Positions 22,040 through 32,802 are shown, counted from the first letter of the stretch. The stretch is 64,000 bases of DNA from Panopea generosa (GCA_029582155.1 CM055905.1:10628995-10692994), one strand, 5' to 3'. Numbers and translations: made by a program. Notes: a model not told the origin generated them from the sequence alone.

Positions 22040-22344
22040 CGACCATGGCGTGATCTAGTGGTAGAGTGTCCGCCTCGCATGCGGAAGGTCGTGGGTTCAA
22101 TCCCCGGCCGGGTCATACCAAAGACTTTAGAAGCAAGAAGCTTCCTTGCTTGACGCTCAGCATTTAGAGGAGAGTTCTAGGTCTGGTCGGCCGGGTGTCA
22201 GTATACTGTGACTCGGTGGGGTATCATACCATGTGTCTGCGGCATGATACTCCAGTGTGACAGCGCTTAGAATACTGTCTCAAGTAGACACCGTCGCGAT
22301 ATGACTGAAAAATTATTGAAAGCGACGCTAAATACCATACATCA
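22040..22344 (+). repeat. Full-length SINE, group 2, with target duplication
   Basis: It has an Ala-CGC-like head with box A GTGATCTAGTGGTAGAG, loop CTCGCAT and B box GGGTTCAATCCCC. The body includes GGTCTGGTCGGCCGGGTGTC and TGCGGCATGATACTCCAGTG, ending GCGACGCTAAATACCAT. The 9-bp duplication TTGCTTAAT flanks it (22031-22039 and 22345-22353). It is about 30 bp longer internally than the copy at 15370. Confidence 0.94.
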
Positions 22345-22353
22345 TTGCTTAAT

Positions 22354-23015
22354 TACCTCGTCTGATAAATAGTAAACGAGGCCGAGAAGAGAACATTTTC
22401 GAAGAAGTGGGCGAAATGAAACAGTTACAAAACACCCACTTGAAGTGACCGAATTTGATAATATTATCTATATTAATATCTACATAGATTCAAAACAGCC
22501 AGAGTGACTAGCAATATAATTAATGCAGCTTTCCTATATAAGCGATAACGCATTTATTGCCTGACTAGTGACGCGTGATCCGGATATATGAAACTGAAAA
22601 AAAATCACATGTCAGTGTTTACTTCACATGACCAGAAAAAACACGCCATATATGGATGGTAAAATAGTATGACTGGACCACGGGTTGTCCTTATTTTTGG
22701 TAATCCTATCTTCTGAAAACTTCATGATGACCGTAAACTTTTATAAGAAAACGAATTTCGAAATGCGATAGTAAATACATATTTTGTATATATCCAATTA
22801 ATTTAACACTGAGACTTGGATTTTTTAATTTAAATAACAAATTGGCATTAGTTTTTAGTGAAAAACTATTATCAGGAAATTTATCAGGATTTTTCAAACT
22901 TTTGAATTAGCTTAAAACATTTATACCTACATAATTGTATAATACCTGTATATACTCACTGACCCTGTAACTGCCAAAACAATATCTATGTAAACATGCC
23001 ATTATAATATATTGA
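22354..23015. other. AT-rich non-coding DNA
   Basis: A 63-residue minus-strand frame at 22706-22897 shows no known domain. Confidence 0.4.
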
Positions 23016-23017
23016 AA

Positions 23018-23225
23018 AGGGATTTCCTAACTTGGGCTACGCGCCTAGGTTAAACTAAAATAGATCACGTTTTGGTGGATTTTACATACCAAAACATTCA
23101 TACTTTTACTTAATAATGACCATTTGATGCTTTTGTTTCATTTTAATAATTTTATCTTGAAAGACATTTCTAGCGTTTTTTCCTGATATATTCCCTTAAA
23201 GAATTACTGACCGTGTTAATAATCC
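23018..23225 (+). repeat. Dispersed repeat, uninterrupted copy
   Basis: It matches the split copy at 11916-12640: segment A with the AACTTGGGC/GCCTAGGTT stem, then TCACGTTTTGG.GGATTT and TTTCTAGCGTTTTTTCCTG. It leads directly into a poly-C/(CA)n composite. Confidence 0.75.
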
Positions 23226-23243
23226 TGGTGTATTATATATCGA

Positions 23244-23271
23244 CCCCCCCCCCCCCCCCCCCACATCCCCC

Positions 23272-23302
<31 letters not shown>

Positions 23303-23312
23303 ACACACGTAC
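23244..23312. repeat. Poly-C followed by (CA)n
   Basis: Two C homopolymers split by ACAT, followed by a CA tract. Confidence 0.97.
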
Positions 23313-23870
23313 ACACACTCTCCCCTGTACAAAAGAGAGTTTAAAGAGAAAAATTCTTAACAGAAAATGATTGTATTGCCCTTTTATATATACCATGTAT
23401 ATATATACACGTGTATGGTCTGATATATCACGGATCACGTGCAGCGAGGATGCCCGTCTTTCTTAAAACTCGGGAGAAAAATAGTTTCTCATTATACATT
23501 GAATAGGATGATATAATGAATAAACATACGTTATCATAACTTACTATGCAATCTTGGTAAGTGAACTAAAAGTACATGTACTTTACACCAACAGTGTTAT
23601 GTTCACCGGGATATAAATTATAAAATTAAATGTACGTATTTTTCCACCAAAAGTAGTTTACAAACGAGAAACGTGAATGCTCGACTCCTGTAAACCATTT
23701 TAAGTAACTGTGAACAATACTATTTTTTCAAACAGTAATACTAAATATATTTAAACTTTATAAGTAGCAAAAATGCGTTGGTTTCACTGTGTCATTTTCA
23801 TAATAAACTAATGTGACCCGGATTCCGAGTATTATTAGTGGACAAAGGACCTGATGCTAGGTTTGATTAT
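23313..23870. other. AT-rich non-coding DNA
   Basis: Nothing recognised. Confidence 0.4.
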
Positions 23871-23871
23871 T

Positions 23872-24095
23872 TGACTATTTAGTGTATTTTATACCACCGA
23901 GGGCTAGCATATCACCAGTTAAACAAAACTATTCTTTCCTGGGATCTATGAAGGTTAACCAGTATTCGAGCACACCACCGCAAGTAACTGATAGCTCTCC
24001 CTGCTTGAATCAGCAATGAGAGACGAATGGCAATAAGACGCAATGTCGTATAACAATCATCACGGAAACTGTGGCCCCAGGCGAGGATTCGTTTA
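23872..24095 (-). repeat. SINE, group 1, no tail
   Basis: Reversed group 1 body: GGTTAACCAGTATTCGAGCA, GCAAGTAACTGATAGCTC and GCAATGTCGTATAACAATCA, ending near a B-box remnant. The tail repeat and most of the head are lost. Confidence 0.82.
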
Positions 24096-24117
24096 TTTAT
24101 GTGTTGACTTGTTGTGA

Positions 24118-24475
24118 TACTCATTCATTCGTTCGATTGTTCGTTTGTTTGTCCGTCCGTCCGTTCGCCCGAAACTTGCCCACCCGCCCGCTTGCCCACC
24201 CAAAACTCACTCACTCACTCACTCACTCACTCACTCACTCACTCACTCACTCACTCACTCACTCACTCACTCACTCACTCACTCACTCACTCACTCACTC
24301 ACTCACTCATTCATGTATTTGTTCGAACATTCGTTCATTTGTTCATTCGTTCACGCATTAAATTATTCGTTTACGCATTTACCCATTCATTCATTCATTT
24401 TCATCCAATCATTCATTCACGCATTTACTTATTCATTCATTCATTCATTCATTCATTCATTCATTTTGCGTAAAT
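24118..24475. repeat. Tetranucleotide tract: GTCC/CCCG, (ACTC)n, (CATT)n
   Basis: A long ACTC array (about 24206-24308) lies between GTCCGTCC/CCCGCTTG and degenerate CATTCATT tracts. Three THSL-type frames across it are artefacts. Confidence 0.97.
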
Positions 24476-24689
24476 AATTCAAACCATCCCCAGTATTTAA
24501 TTTAAAAACAGTCGTATTAAGAGTGAACTATAGTTGCCGCCTACCCAGAGTTTTAGACGTATGCTGAAATGATTGACGTAGGTGTGTGCGCAGGTTCACC
24601 ATTTATGTCGGGGAAAACATCTTCAATGACTTGAACTTCAATAATTGTAAGCAGATATTCACAGAGGATATAAAAAGAAATATCATTTG

Positions 24690-25090
24690 TCAGTTAAGAA
24701 GATCCGTAGATGCTCACTTTCGACATACAAACTTGCAGATGCCCTCTCTCGAAATACAAACTTGTTGATGCCCACTCTCGAAATACAAACTTGTTGATGC
24801 TCACTTTCGACTTATAAACTTGTAGAAGCTCACTTTCGACATACAAACGTGTAGATGCTCATATTCGACATACAGACTTGCACATGCTCTCTTTCGACAT
24901 ACAAACGTGTACAAACTCACTTTCGACATACAAACTTGTAGATACTCACTTTCGACATACACACTTGTAGATGCTCAATTTCGACATACAAACATACAAA
25001 CTTGTACATGCTTACTTTCGACATACAAACTTGTAGATGCTCACTTTCGACATACAAACTTGTAGGTACTCACTTTCGACATAGATTTGC
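24690..25090. repeat. 29-bp minisatellite (~13 copies)
   Basis: The unit is CTCACTTTCGACATACAAAC plus TTGTAGATG, with moderate divergence and some shortened copies. Confidence 0.95.
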
Positions 25091-25139
25091 ATAGATTTTA
25101 ACACTTTTTTCAACACCTGAGTACTGATCATAATTGGCT

Positions 25140-26075
25140 CACTGTTTGGATTGGCTGAGGAAGGCACCAAGTATGTTATGCACAGTTGGATTGGCTGAGG
25201 CAGGCACCAAGTCTGTTATGCACAGTTGGATTGGCTGAGGCAGGCACCAAGTCTGTTATGCACAGTTGGATTGGCTGAGGCAGGCACCAAGTCTGTTATG
25301 CACTGTTTGACTCGGCTTGGGAAGGCACCAAGTCTGCTTATGCACTGTTTGACTCGGCTTGGGAAGGCACCAAGTCTGTTATGCACTGTTTGGCTCGGCT
25401 GGGGAAGGCACCAAGTCTGTATGCACTGTTTGACTTGGCAAAGGAAGGCACCAAGTCTGTTATGCACTGTTTGACTCGGCTGGGGAAGGCACCAAGTCTG
25501 TTATGCACTGTTTGGATTGACTGAGGAAGGCACAGTCTGTTATGCACTGTTTGACTCGGCTGAGGAAGGCACCAAGTCTGTTATGCACTGTTTGACTCGG
25601 CACGGGCACCAAGTCTGTTATGCACTGTTTGACTCGGCTGGGGAAGGCACCAAGTCTGTTATGCACTGTTTGACTCGGCTGAGGAAAGCACCAAGTCTGT
25701 TATGCACTGTTTGACTCGGCTTGGGAAGGCACCTAGTCTGTTATGCACTGTTTGACTCGGCTTGGGAAGGCACCAAGTCTGTTATGCACTGTTTGACTCG
25801 GCTTGGGAAGGCACCAAGTCTGTTATGCACTGTTTGGCTTGGCTGAGGAAGGCACCAGGTCTGTTATGCACTGTTTGACTCGGCTTGGGAAGGCACCAAG
25901 TCTGTTATGCACTGTTTGACTCGGCTTGGGAAGGCACCATAGTCTGTTATGCACTGTTTGACTCGGCTTGGGAAGGCACCAAGTCTGTTATGCACTGTTT
26001 GGCTTGGCTGAGGAAGGCACCAGGTCTGTTATGCACTGTTTGGATTGACTGAGGAAGGCACAGTCTGTTATGAAT
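25140..26075. repeat. 41-bp minisatellite (~22 copies)
   Basis: The unit is CACTGTTTGACTCGGCTTGG plus GAAGGCACCAAGTCTGTTATG. A 40-bp variant with CACAGTTGGATTGGCTGAGG forms the first four copies, so the array shows two sub-families. Several Cys-rich frames result and are artefacts. Confidence 0.97.
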
Positions 26076-26239
26076 ACACATGTACAGTTAAATCCGTAAA
26101 CTTATAAACTTTAATCTGGACAGAGCTGGCGTGGTGTGTACATATTCTGGAGACGACACAACCTTATCAGATTACACGACTATCAGTTACAATGGAGTTG
26201 TTTTTTCATCTTTAGAATATAAGTTTGTTCCGGAAAGAC

Positions 26240-26536
26240 GGGCCCGATTAGCTCAGTCGTAAGCGTGTCTTACTATCCATTAAGGGGTCGTGAGTTTCAA
26301 TCCCTGCTCGGCCAAAATCTCCGTGATTGTAGATATACGACATTGCATCTCATTATCATTCGTTTCTCATCCCTGATTCAAGTGGGAAAGCTATCAGTTA
26401 CTTGCGGATATGGGGTGTACTCGAGTACTGATTAACCTTCCAGGATCGTAGGAAACAGTGGTTATGTTAACTGATCGTCTGTTAGTCCTCGATGGCATAA
26501 TCATGACGCTTAATATTTAATCAAATAATCAATACA
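26240..26536 (+). repeat. SINE, group 1
   Basis: Head GGGCCCGATTAGCTCAGTCG, B box GTGAGTTTCAATCCCTG, body GGGAAAGCTATCAGTTACTT and a degenerate (CAAT)-like tail. The central block has CGAGTACTGATTAACCTTCC with an extra GATCGT before AGGAAACAG. Confidence 0.92.
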
Positions 26537-26717
26537 AATTTTATTCCAAAAAAAAATCCACAACTGTTGTCTGAGTTCTCAAAATTATAAAATCTTTCCA
26601 GGCGGACTAGGTTTAGTTGAATTATTGTTCCATCGGAATGTTCAAGCATCGGGCCGAACTGGAGGATCGAATCAGCAACCACTACTAGAGCGGCCGACAC
26701 TATATTCACTACAATAC

Positions 26718-26718
<1 letters not shown>

Positions 26719-26773
<55 letters not shown>

Positions 26774-26800
26774 CGTGCGTGCGTGCGTGCGAGCGTGCGC
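26719..26800. repeat. (CT)n followed by (GTGC)n
   Basis: About 25 CT units lead into GTGCGTGC. RE-repeat and SL-repeat frames are artefacts. Confidence 0.97.
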
Positions 26801-27284
26801 AATTATAAAGTTATTTTATTAATACATTATTTTAATATAAAATTAATGTTACTTTATGTATATTTACTATCAATAAAATTAATATAACCATTATTATACC
26901 CGAGAACCAGCTTTTTTTAAACGCCTAGGTAGTTGCCGTCTATTTGCACCTCCGACGTGTTCGTTTATTTCTGTCTCTTCACCATAAAACATCATTAAAA
27001 AGCGTTTATCTTAAAATGTTACGTTTTTCTAGGTATTAAATCAATCAATTACTAACATTTTTATAAACATCTCAGATGCAGCAATTTTGAAATATTTGTT
27101 TTAGAACAAAATGTGTTCAAATTTTTCTACTTTAAGACGTTGTGAGAAAATGTTACGATCTTTGCGAATGTCCCTGGCAGATTTCCCTTATCAATAAAAA
27201 GTTAGTAGGTCAGTCTGCGACAAATTATCAAAGTGACGCACTGGACATTTATCATTGTCAATACCTACCTACATGTATTATAAG
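26801..27284. promoter_or_regulatory. Upstream region of the C1q gene
   Basis: AT-rich sequence immediately 5' of the signal-peptide ATG. I see no convincing TATA element or known site; the role as promoter is inferred from position only. Confidence 0.25.
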
Positions 27285-27628
27285 ATGGAAACATTTTGCA
27301 GTGTTTGCCTTCTTGTTACAGTATTTGTGTGTTTACAGACGACATCCGCTTCTAATAGTGGCGGTATAAATGATGCCGCAGACGACGCAGTTCGCGAAAC
27401 TTCTGCAGCGGATCGAATACCTGGAGGAACGCGACCTGCTCCATGAGGAGTTATACAGACAACAACAGCGCGACATTGATGCACTGAGAGCTGATGTTCA
27501 AACTTTGAATAAAGAGAATATTGCAAAGGATGAAACCATCTTAAAACAACATCAAGAGCTACTTACACTAACGAGAGTACTAAGTGACAAGGACAGAGAT
27601 AAAACTGTGACGGACGATGACTTACAAG
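27285..27628 (+). CDS. C1q-domain protein, exon 1 (signal peptide and coiled coil)
   Basis: From ATG 27285 the frame starts METFCSVCLLVTVFVCLQTT, a clear secretory signal peptide with a likely cut after SA. Shortly after, the useful frame changes by +1: from 27370 a heptad-rich coiled coil runs LLQRIEYLEERDLLHEELYR through QTLNKENIAKDETILKQ to TVTDDDLQ. The exon ends CAAG at 27628, followed by GT, in phase 1. Signal peptide, coiled coil and C1q head is the common layout of secreted bivalve C1q proteins, which act as lectin-like recognition molecules in innate immunity. The frame change lies between 27370 and 27443 and there is no room for an intron. If it is real, only the signal-peptide product or an internal start at 27370 could be made. 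It may be an assembly indel. Confidence 0.8.
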
Positions 27629-27647
27629 GTTAGGTTTGTTTGAATGT

Positions 27648-27902
27648 TTAGCTTCATGTTAATCGAGGACTTACAGACGATCTTTCCTGGTATCCTGAGA
27701 GGTTAACCCGTATTTGAGAGCATCTATCTACGCAAGTAACTGATAACTTTCCTATTTTATCAGCGGTGAGGACCGAGTGACAATGAGACGTAATGTCGTA
27801 TATCAATCATCACGGAAACTGTGGCCAGACGGTCCGGGATTCGAACACACGATCACTGGATTGATAGTCGGACGTACTACTGACTGAGGTAGCCGGACCA
27901 GG
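27648..27902 (-). repeat. SINE, group 1, in the C1q intron
   Basis: Reversed body with GCAAGTAACTGATAACTTTC and ATGTCGTATATCAATCATCA. The head end reads CACTGGATTGATAGTCGGAC. The tail repeat is absent. Confidence 0.9.
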
Positions 27903-28045
27903 ATAAGGATATACAACGGCAGACTGAACTTAGATTGGTATTCGTACTTCGTCTTTCGATATTCATCATGAAACTAATCCAGCATTAACCTTCTCTGCCT
28001 CCAGTGTTGAACATAATAAAAAATATTAGGTTAAAAATATCGGAA

Positions 28046-28047
28046 GT

Positions 28048-28085
<38 letters not shown>

Positions 28086-28365
28086 TTTAGCGTCATTTTT
28101 ATGCTATCGAGGGCTAACAGCCGATCAATTAACCTAATCACTGTTTCTTGGGATTCTGAAAGGTTAACCAGTTCTCGAGCACACCCCATCTCCGCAGGTA
28201 ACTGATAACTTTCGCAATGAATCAGCGGTGAGAGACGAATGATAATAAGACACAATTTCCTATAGCAATCATTGCGGAGACTGTTGCCAGGAGGTGATTC
28301 GAACTCACGACCCCTGGATTGATAGTCAGACGTGTAACCGACTGAGGTAATCGGGCCCGGCTCGA
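28046..28365 (-). repeat. SINE, group 1, full length, in the C1q intron
   Basis: (ATTG)n tail at 28049-28083, then GAATATTTAGCGTCATTTTT, the central block ACCAGTTCTCGAGCACACCC, and the tRNA-like head ending GACTGAGGTAATCGGGCCCG. Same orientation as its neighbour 150 bp upstream. Confidence 0.93.
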
Positions 28366-29159
28366 AAGACCATCAAACTAAAATCTAACTGCTATATAAA
28401 TATAAACAGTATGTTACTACTGAAAAGTTTAATTGGTGGTGGTATTACATTACTCTGGCCATAGTTATTCTATTATTGTTTTACACGTTTTATTCTTAAA
28501 ATAAAAGAACATGTAGGATATGAGGAGGAAAAACTACATTTTTTGCCGAAATTGTTTGCTCATTTAACTACAGAGAACCTGTTTAATGTTTTGATATGTG
28601 TGGGTTTTTTTCACACAAAAAATGATGATAGAAGTTAAGATTGATTTTTTTTGTATTTTCTCAGAAGTTAAGTTTTAAACGAAACCAAAGCAAATCTGGT
28701 CTACAAAGGATCGACAAAGCTTATTATAAACGGGTCATATTAAAATTACTTTCAACCGACCTATACAATAATCCGGCCTTTTTAACTACATGCATTTTAA
28801 AATTATGAAAATCCCATAAGTTCTATACATTCCAATTTCTTTAATTTCAACACCATAGAATATGTCAATCAATAAAAGACATTCCTTGTTTATTTTCCCG
28901 ATTCAGGGTACGGATAGGTAGGGTTAAATTTCTTGTGGAAGAATGCGAAATTGTAAAAGTTATGTTACAAACAAAAATCGGGAAAAAATAACAAAAATAA
29001 ATAAATAAGTATTTGGAAAAAGGCTAAAAATCATGTGATAAGTCTACCATCCATATTTAAATTAGCCGTGCATGCATGCAAGCATTCGTGCGCGTGTGTC
29101 TTGTGAGAATATGCTTGTTCAAATATGTACATATTCCCACAACTCTGTTTTAATTCCAG

Positions 29160-29615
29160 GAGGTGCTCGACGTAGAGAAGGACGCTCTGAGAACGATAAC
29201 CCCGTAGCTTTCTACACCAGACTTTCGAGCGTGCTCTCGCACATAGGCAGCAACCAGGTCATCGCATTCGACAGAGTTATAACAAACGTAGGCGGAAGTT
29301 ATAATTCCACCCACGGTATCTTCACCGCCCCTGTACCAGGAATATACGTCTTTTCGACGACCATCATGGCCGAAGGAGTTACCGACACGCACGTTGGAAT
29401 CTTCGTCAACGGCCAGGTAACAACGTGGTTGAAACTGTTTGGAACAGAACATCAATTACGACACGATGAGTCAGACGGCTGTCCTGGAACTGAAGCAGAA
29501 TGACGTCGTGTCCGTACAACACACGGAGTCGGACAAAACTCTCCATGGGTTGTACTGCTACTTTTCTGGCTTCTTGTTACAGCAGTTACATCCGCAGTCT
29601 GGAATCGTTGGATGA
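29160..29615 (+). CDS. C1q-domain protein, exon 2 (C1q head, frameshifted)
   Basis: The exon starts GARRREGRSENDNPVAFYTR and continues with the C1q core: VIAFDRVITNVGG, then HGIFTAPVPGIYVFSTTIM. These fit the family's F...N...Y....G.F.aP..G.Y.F pattern. The frame runs to VTTWLKLFGTEH; near 29441-29454 the matching frame moves by +1 and continues NYDTMSQTAVLELKQNDVVS, then LHGLYCYFSGFLLQQ, the expected last strands of the domain, to TGA at 29613-29615. Read straight, translation stops at 29503 with a scrambled tail. Each shift could be one inserted base or two lost bases. C1q heads trimerise and bind ligands outside the cell. The bases needed to restore the frame are not determinable here. Confidence 0.85.
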
Positions 29616-29692
29616 ACTGGTGCCGGACCGGCAGCATGGCGTGCATTGTTCTTTATTGTCGACTCAAGTAATGATAATTACAAATGCATGTT

Positions 29693-29698
29693 AATAAA
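29693..29698 (+). terminator. Polyadenylation signal AATAAA of the C1q gene
   Basis: Canonical hexamer 78 bp after the inferred stop codon. Position and sequence fit; usage is not shown. Confidence 0.55.
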
Positions 29699-29721
29699 TA
29701 ATGCCTGAGAGTTGTAGTAGA

Positions 29722-29790
29722 GAATCCCATAGGCTAAACAACTCCCAGTACTGGTTCTACTCAGGAAACGGACTCGTGGGAAATTCACAA
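29722..29790 (+). repeat. SINE scrap, group 3 central block
   Basis: CAGTACTGGTTCTACTCAGG followed by AAACGGACTCG matches the middle of the copies at 38725 and 38935. Head and tail are missing. Confidence 0.75.
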
Positions 29791-29821
29791 AAGAGTAATT
29801 TTCTTCGCAATCCAACCAAAC

Positions 29822-30112
29822 AATTTGAATATTTAGCATCATTTTTATGCTATCGATGGCTAACAGACGACCATGACCTTTAACTTAACCACTCGTAATT
29901 TGGACCCAGGAAGGTTAACCATTACGCAAGAACGTCATCTCCGCAAGATATTGAAAACTGTCTTACTTGAAACAGCGGCGAGAGCTGAATGACAATGAGA
30001 CGCAATGTCGTATATCAATCATCACGTAGGCTGTGACTTGTTGGGGATTCAAGCTCACAACATCTGGTTTGATAGACGCGCTACCAACTTAGCTAACCGG
30101 GTTCGGAAGCTT
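29822..30112 (-). repeat. SINE, group 1
   Basis: Reversed body from GAATATTTAGCATCATTTTT through GGTTAACCATTACGCAAGAA to a head with TTAGCTAACCGGGTTCGG. More diverged than its neighbours. Confidence 0.88.
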
Positions 30113-30156
30113 AAACAAATTAGTAGTCTACAATTTGTTCTACAATCCTCAGGCCG

Positions 30157-30212
30157 GGCCTGATTAGCTCAGTCGGTAAAGCGTCTGACTATCAATCCAA
30201 GGGTCACATATT
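30157..30212 (+). repeat. SINE head, group 1
   Basis: CCTGATTAGCTCAGTCGGTA and GACTATCAATCCAAGGGTC; the match ends abruptly at the B box. Confidence 0.85.
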
Positions 30213-31355
30213 CCTGGTCATATATAACGAAAAATGTGAAACATTTTTTTTTAATTTTTCATCAGTTTTTTTATCGATATTATAAAACAGCATCCAAGAA
30301 AATATCAATTTGAATTATTTGGAGATGTTTTTCACATTGACTTTGTACCTAAACCATCCGTTAAAACAACTAGCTGCCGCTTCAAATGGAGAATCATACA
30401 TGAGTGCTCATATTTTGGGGGCCCAGGTCACGGGGAGGGGAGAGTAAGGCGAACGTATTTTGAATGCATTCGTTCTTTGGCGGTAAAATTGAGTGACACC
30501 GAGTAAAAATATGGCGGACTTTCGATGGCAAACATTCATCGGCATGATAAGATGACAAGATGGGGAAGAGTATGTGTGTGTATGTGTCTGTATGTCGAAG
30601 CATAGTACCGCCATTGGAAACAGGAAATGCCTCCATGGAATTATAATGGCAGTTATAAATAGGACCTTGATTCTTCTAAATTTATCAAAAATGCATTTTC
30701 ATTATTTCAATGCTATTTTTTAATGGCAATATTGATCAATTTATTTTGAACATTTTGAAAGCATTGCAATGTTGGAATTGTGAATTTAGAAGCCAAAAAA
30801 TGCCGGATGCTTGGAAATTGGGGTATGACTTCATCACTTTCACTTTATCAACAGTGTACACACGGAACATAACAAAACAGCTTAATGACATATGATAACT
30901 AGTTTTTTCATCAATGTTTGGTAAAGAGTTGCAAACGAACAATGAAATGTAAGTTTCACTTCTTTCATTGGGTCCTTCAATGAATGACAAGAATGCAAAC
31001 TTTTTATTTACTATAGAAAAAAGAACAAAATCCACGGTGGGCTAACTCCTCCAGGAACTTGAACTTTGGACAAATGCCCATAATGGCGACCAATATACTC
31101 AGAATCGAGAATATCAAAATGAAAGCAAAATAGAGAGGTAAAATAAATAAGTTATTTCAACATATAAACTAGGAATTACTACAACATAATCATATTTTCC
31201 GCAATGGCTATAAATAAACAATCGGTAATGGTATTTCGCTCGGCTTTGAAATCCAGTTTATCTATAAATAGTACATTGTGTATTCCCGTGCTAATAATAG
31301 CATCATTACGTTAAGTATTCCTGTACAAATAATAGCCGCGTCACGTGTCGCCGAT
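30213..31355. other. AT-rich non-coding DNA
   Basis: Several 60-100-residue frames overlap on both strands with no recognised domain. A short direct repeat, TATTCC(C/T)GT...AATAATAGC, occurs twice at 31283-31335. Confidence 0.4.
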
Positions 31356-31359
31356 TGAG

Positions 31360-31388
31360 AGTGTGTGTGGGGGGGGGGGGGGGGGGAG
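31360..31388. repeat. (GT)n followed by poly-G
   Basis: Inverted form of the poly-C/(CA)n composite seen elsewhere. Confidence 0.95.
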
Positions 31389-31677
31389 ATATTCATGCAG
31401 ATATGGATAAGCCAGTGCAGATATGGATAAGCCAGATAATGCGGCGTATGAATAATAGTGTGTGGTTAAATGTATGACTCTATTAGTGTAGGCAACAAGG
31501 ACATACTCCCCTTCAAAACATGCGGTTGACAAGTGGTAATGGTGTTTAAAGGTTATTACATCAGAAAAATGGAGAGAAAAAAATATGTATATTAATTTCT
31601 TGGAGACAATACAAACAAACCCAAATATAGACTTTCTATGTCTTAGTTCGTGATATACTAGTATTCAAAAAACATCC

Positions 31678-31806
31678 CAGGAGCGTAGCGTGACAACTTT
31701 TGCAAGTACACATGGGGAATGTGTGCGACGGTAATGCCCACTTCTGCTGGTTGGAGTCAGGGGGCACTTTTTTTAAGAAATAGAAGTAAAATGATGTATT
31801 CTTATT

Positions 31807-31837
<31 letters not shown>

Positions 31838-32096
31838 TTGTGTTTTCTCTCAAATGTTATGCTTCATTTGGATCAGAACACATTGTTTAAAAATATTTCA
31901 TACATCTGGAAAAGTTGGTCCAGGCTGCATACTCTAAATTAAGTGACAGTGAACTACTGTTGCTTTTATGTATGGGACAGTTCATCTGGAACATTTTAAG
32001 TACCTATGTATTATCCCTCTCATGCTTTTCAATATTTAGGCTTTGGCTTCCTATATAACTCCGCAAAGTACCTGAGTATGCCACACTACGCGCCTG
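31678..32096. mobile_element. hAT-like MITE, 5-bp duplication CATCC
   Basis: The left end is CAGGAGCGTAGCGTGAC. The right end, reverse-complemented, is CAGGCGCGTAGTGTGGC. CATCC flanks both sides exactly (31673-31677 and 32097-32101), in non-repetitive sequence, which makes this the firmest of the three 5-bp cases. A (GT)n tract at 31808-31840 lies inside. No transposase is present in the 419-bp body. Confidence 0.85.
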
Positions 32097-32434
32097 CATC
32101 CCTTTCAATCTTGTGGTTGACGCGTGGTAATTACTTTATTGTATTTCGTAATGTAAACTTATGTACAATATTATATTTTATTGGATAAATTTCTTGGAGA
32201 ATACAAGACAAAAATATGCAGGCAATAAAAGCACACCCCTTTTCAAACAAGGCAACCATATTCATCTAATGTAGAAACGGGTTCTCTATGTGATATCGAT
32301 GGTTTTTAATAATAAACAAGGCTGTGGTATAACAGTTTATATATACCACCCAGGGTTATCTGTGGCGAAAAACTTACAGTAGACCTACTGTTCTCTTGAA
32401 AGAATAACTTACCGTTTGCGACTTTCTCATATGA

Positions 32435-32640
32435 CTGATTGACTGATTGATTGATCGAATATTTAGCGTCATTGTTATGGCACCGAGGGCTAACAGGCGA
32501 TCAGTTAACTTAACCACGGTTTCCTGGGATCCTGAAAGGTTAACCAGTACTCGAGCAAACCTCATCTCCGCAATGTAACTGATAACTTTGCATTTGAATC
32601 AGCGGTGAGAGACGAATGATTATGAGATATACATGTATAA
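32435..32640 (-). repeat. SINE, group 1, head replaced
   Basis: (ATTG)-like tail, GAATATTTAGCGTCATTGTT, and ACCAGTACTCGAGCAAACCT to AGCGGTGAGAGACGAATGAT. It then runs into a group 4-type head at 32641. Confidence 0.88.
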
Positions 32641-32742
32641 AGAGTTTGGTACTGGCCAGACTTTAACCAACGACCACAGCGATGAGAAATAAGTGATCTT
32701 GAGACGGCGCCTTAAATCACGAAGCCACAGCGGACATTCTGG
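32641..32742 (-). repeat. SINE head, group 4
   Basis: Reversed head: CAACGACCACAGCGATGAGA and GTGATCTTGAGACGGCGCCT, as in the copies at 46390 and 63248. Directly abuts the truncated group 1 body, so the two form a chimera or a tandem insertion. Confidence 0.7.
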
Positions 32743-32802
32743 TTGAAGATAACGCGTATCGTGAATAATTGTTTTAAAAATACATCGTTTTTTCCTGATT
32801 TA

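Larger units (their letters stand above)
27629..29159 (+). other. Intron of the C1q gene
   Basis: The donor is GTTAGG at 27629 and the acceptor TTTTAATTCCAG ends at 29159. Phase 1 is kept: the last G of exon 1 plus GA of exon 2 gives Gly. The intron is 1531 bp and contains two SINEs in minus orientation, plus about 750 bp of AT-rich sequence (28370-29120) with nothing recognised. Confidence 0.75.

Noticed and set aside
22040-22115. Candidate tRNA-Ala(CGC) gene
   Set aside because: Same reasoning: fused to a SINE body, with a 9-bp target duplication.
24071-24477. Ser/Leu/Thr/His repeat proteins
   Set aside because: Translation of ACTC and CATT tetranucleotide tracts.
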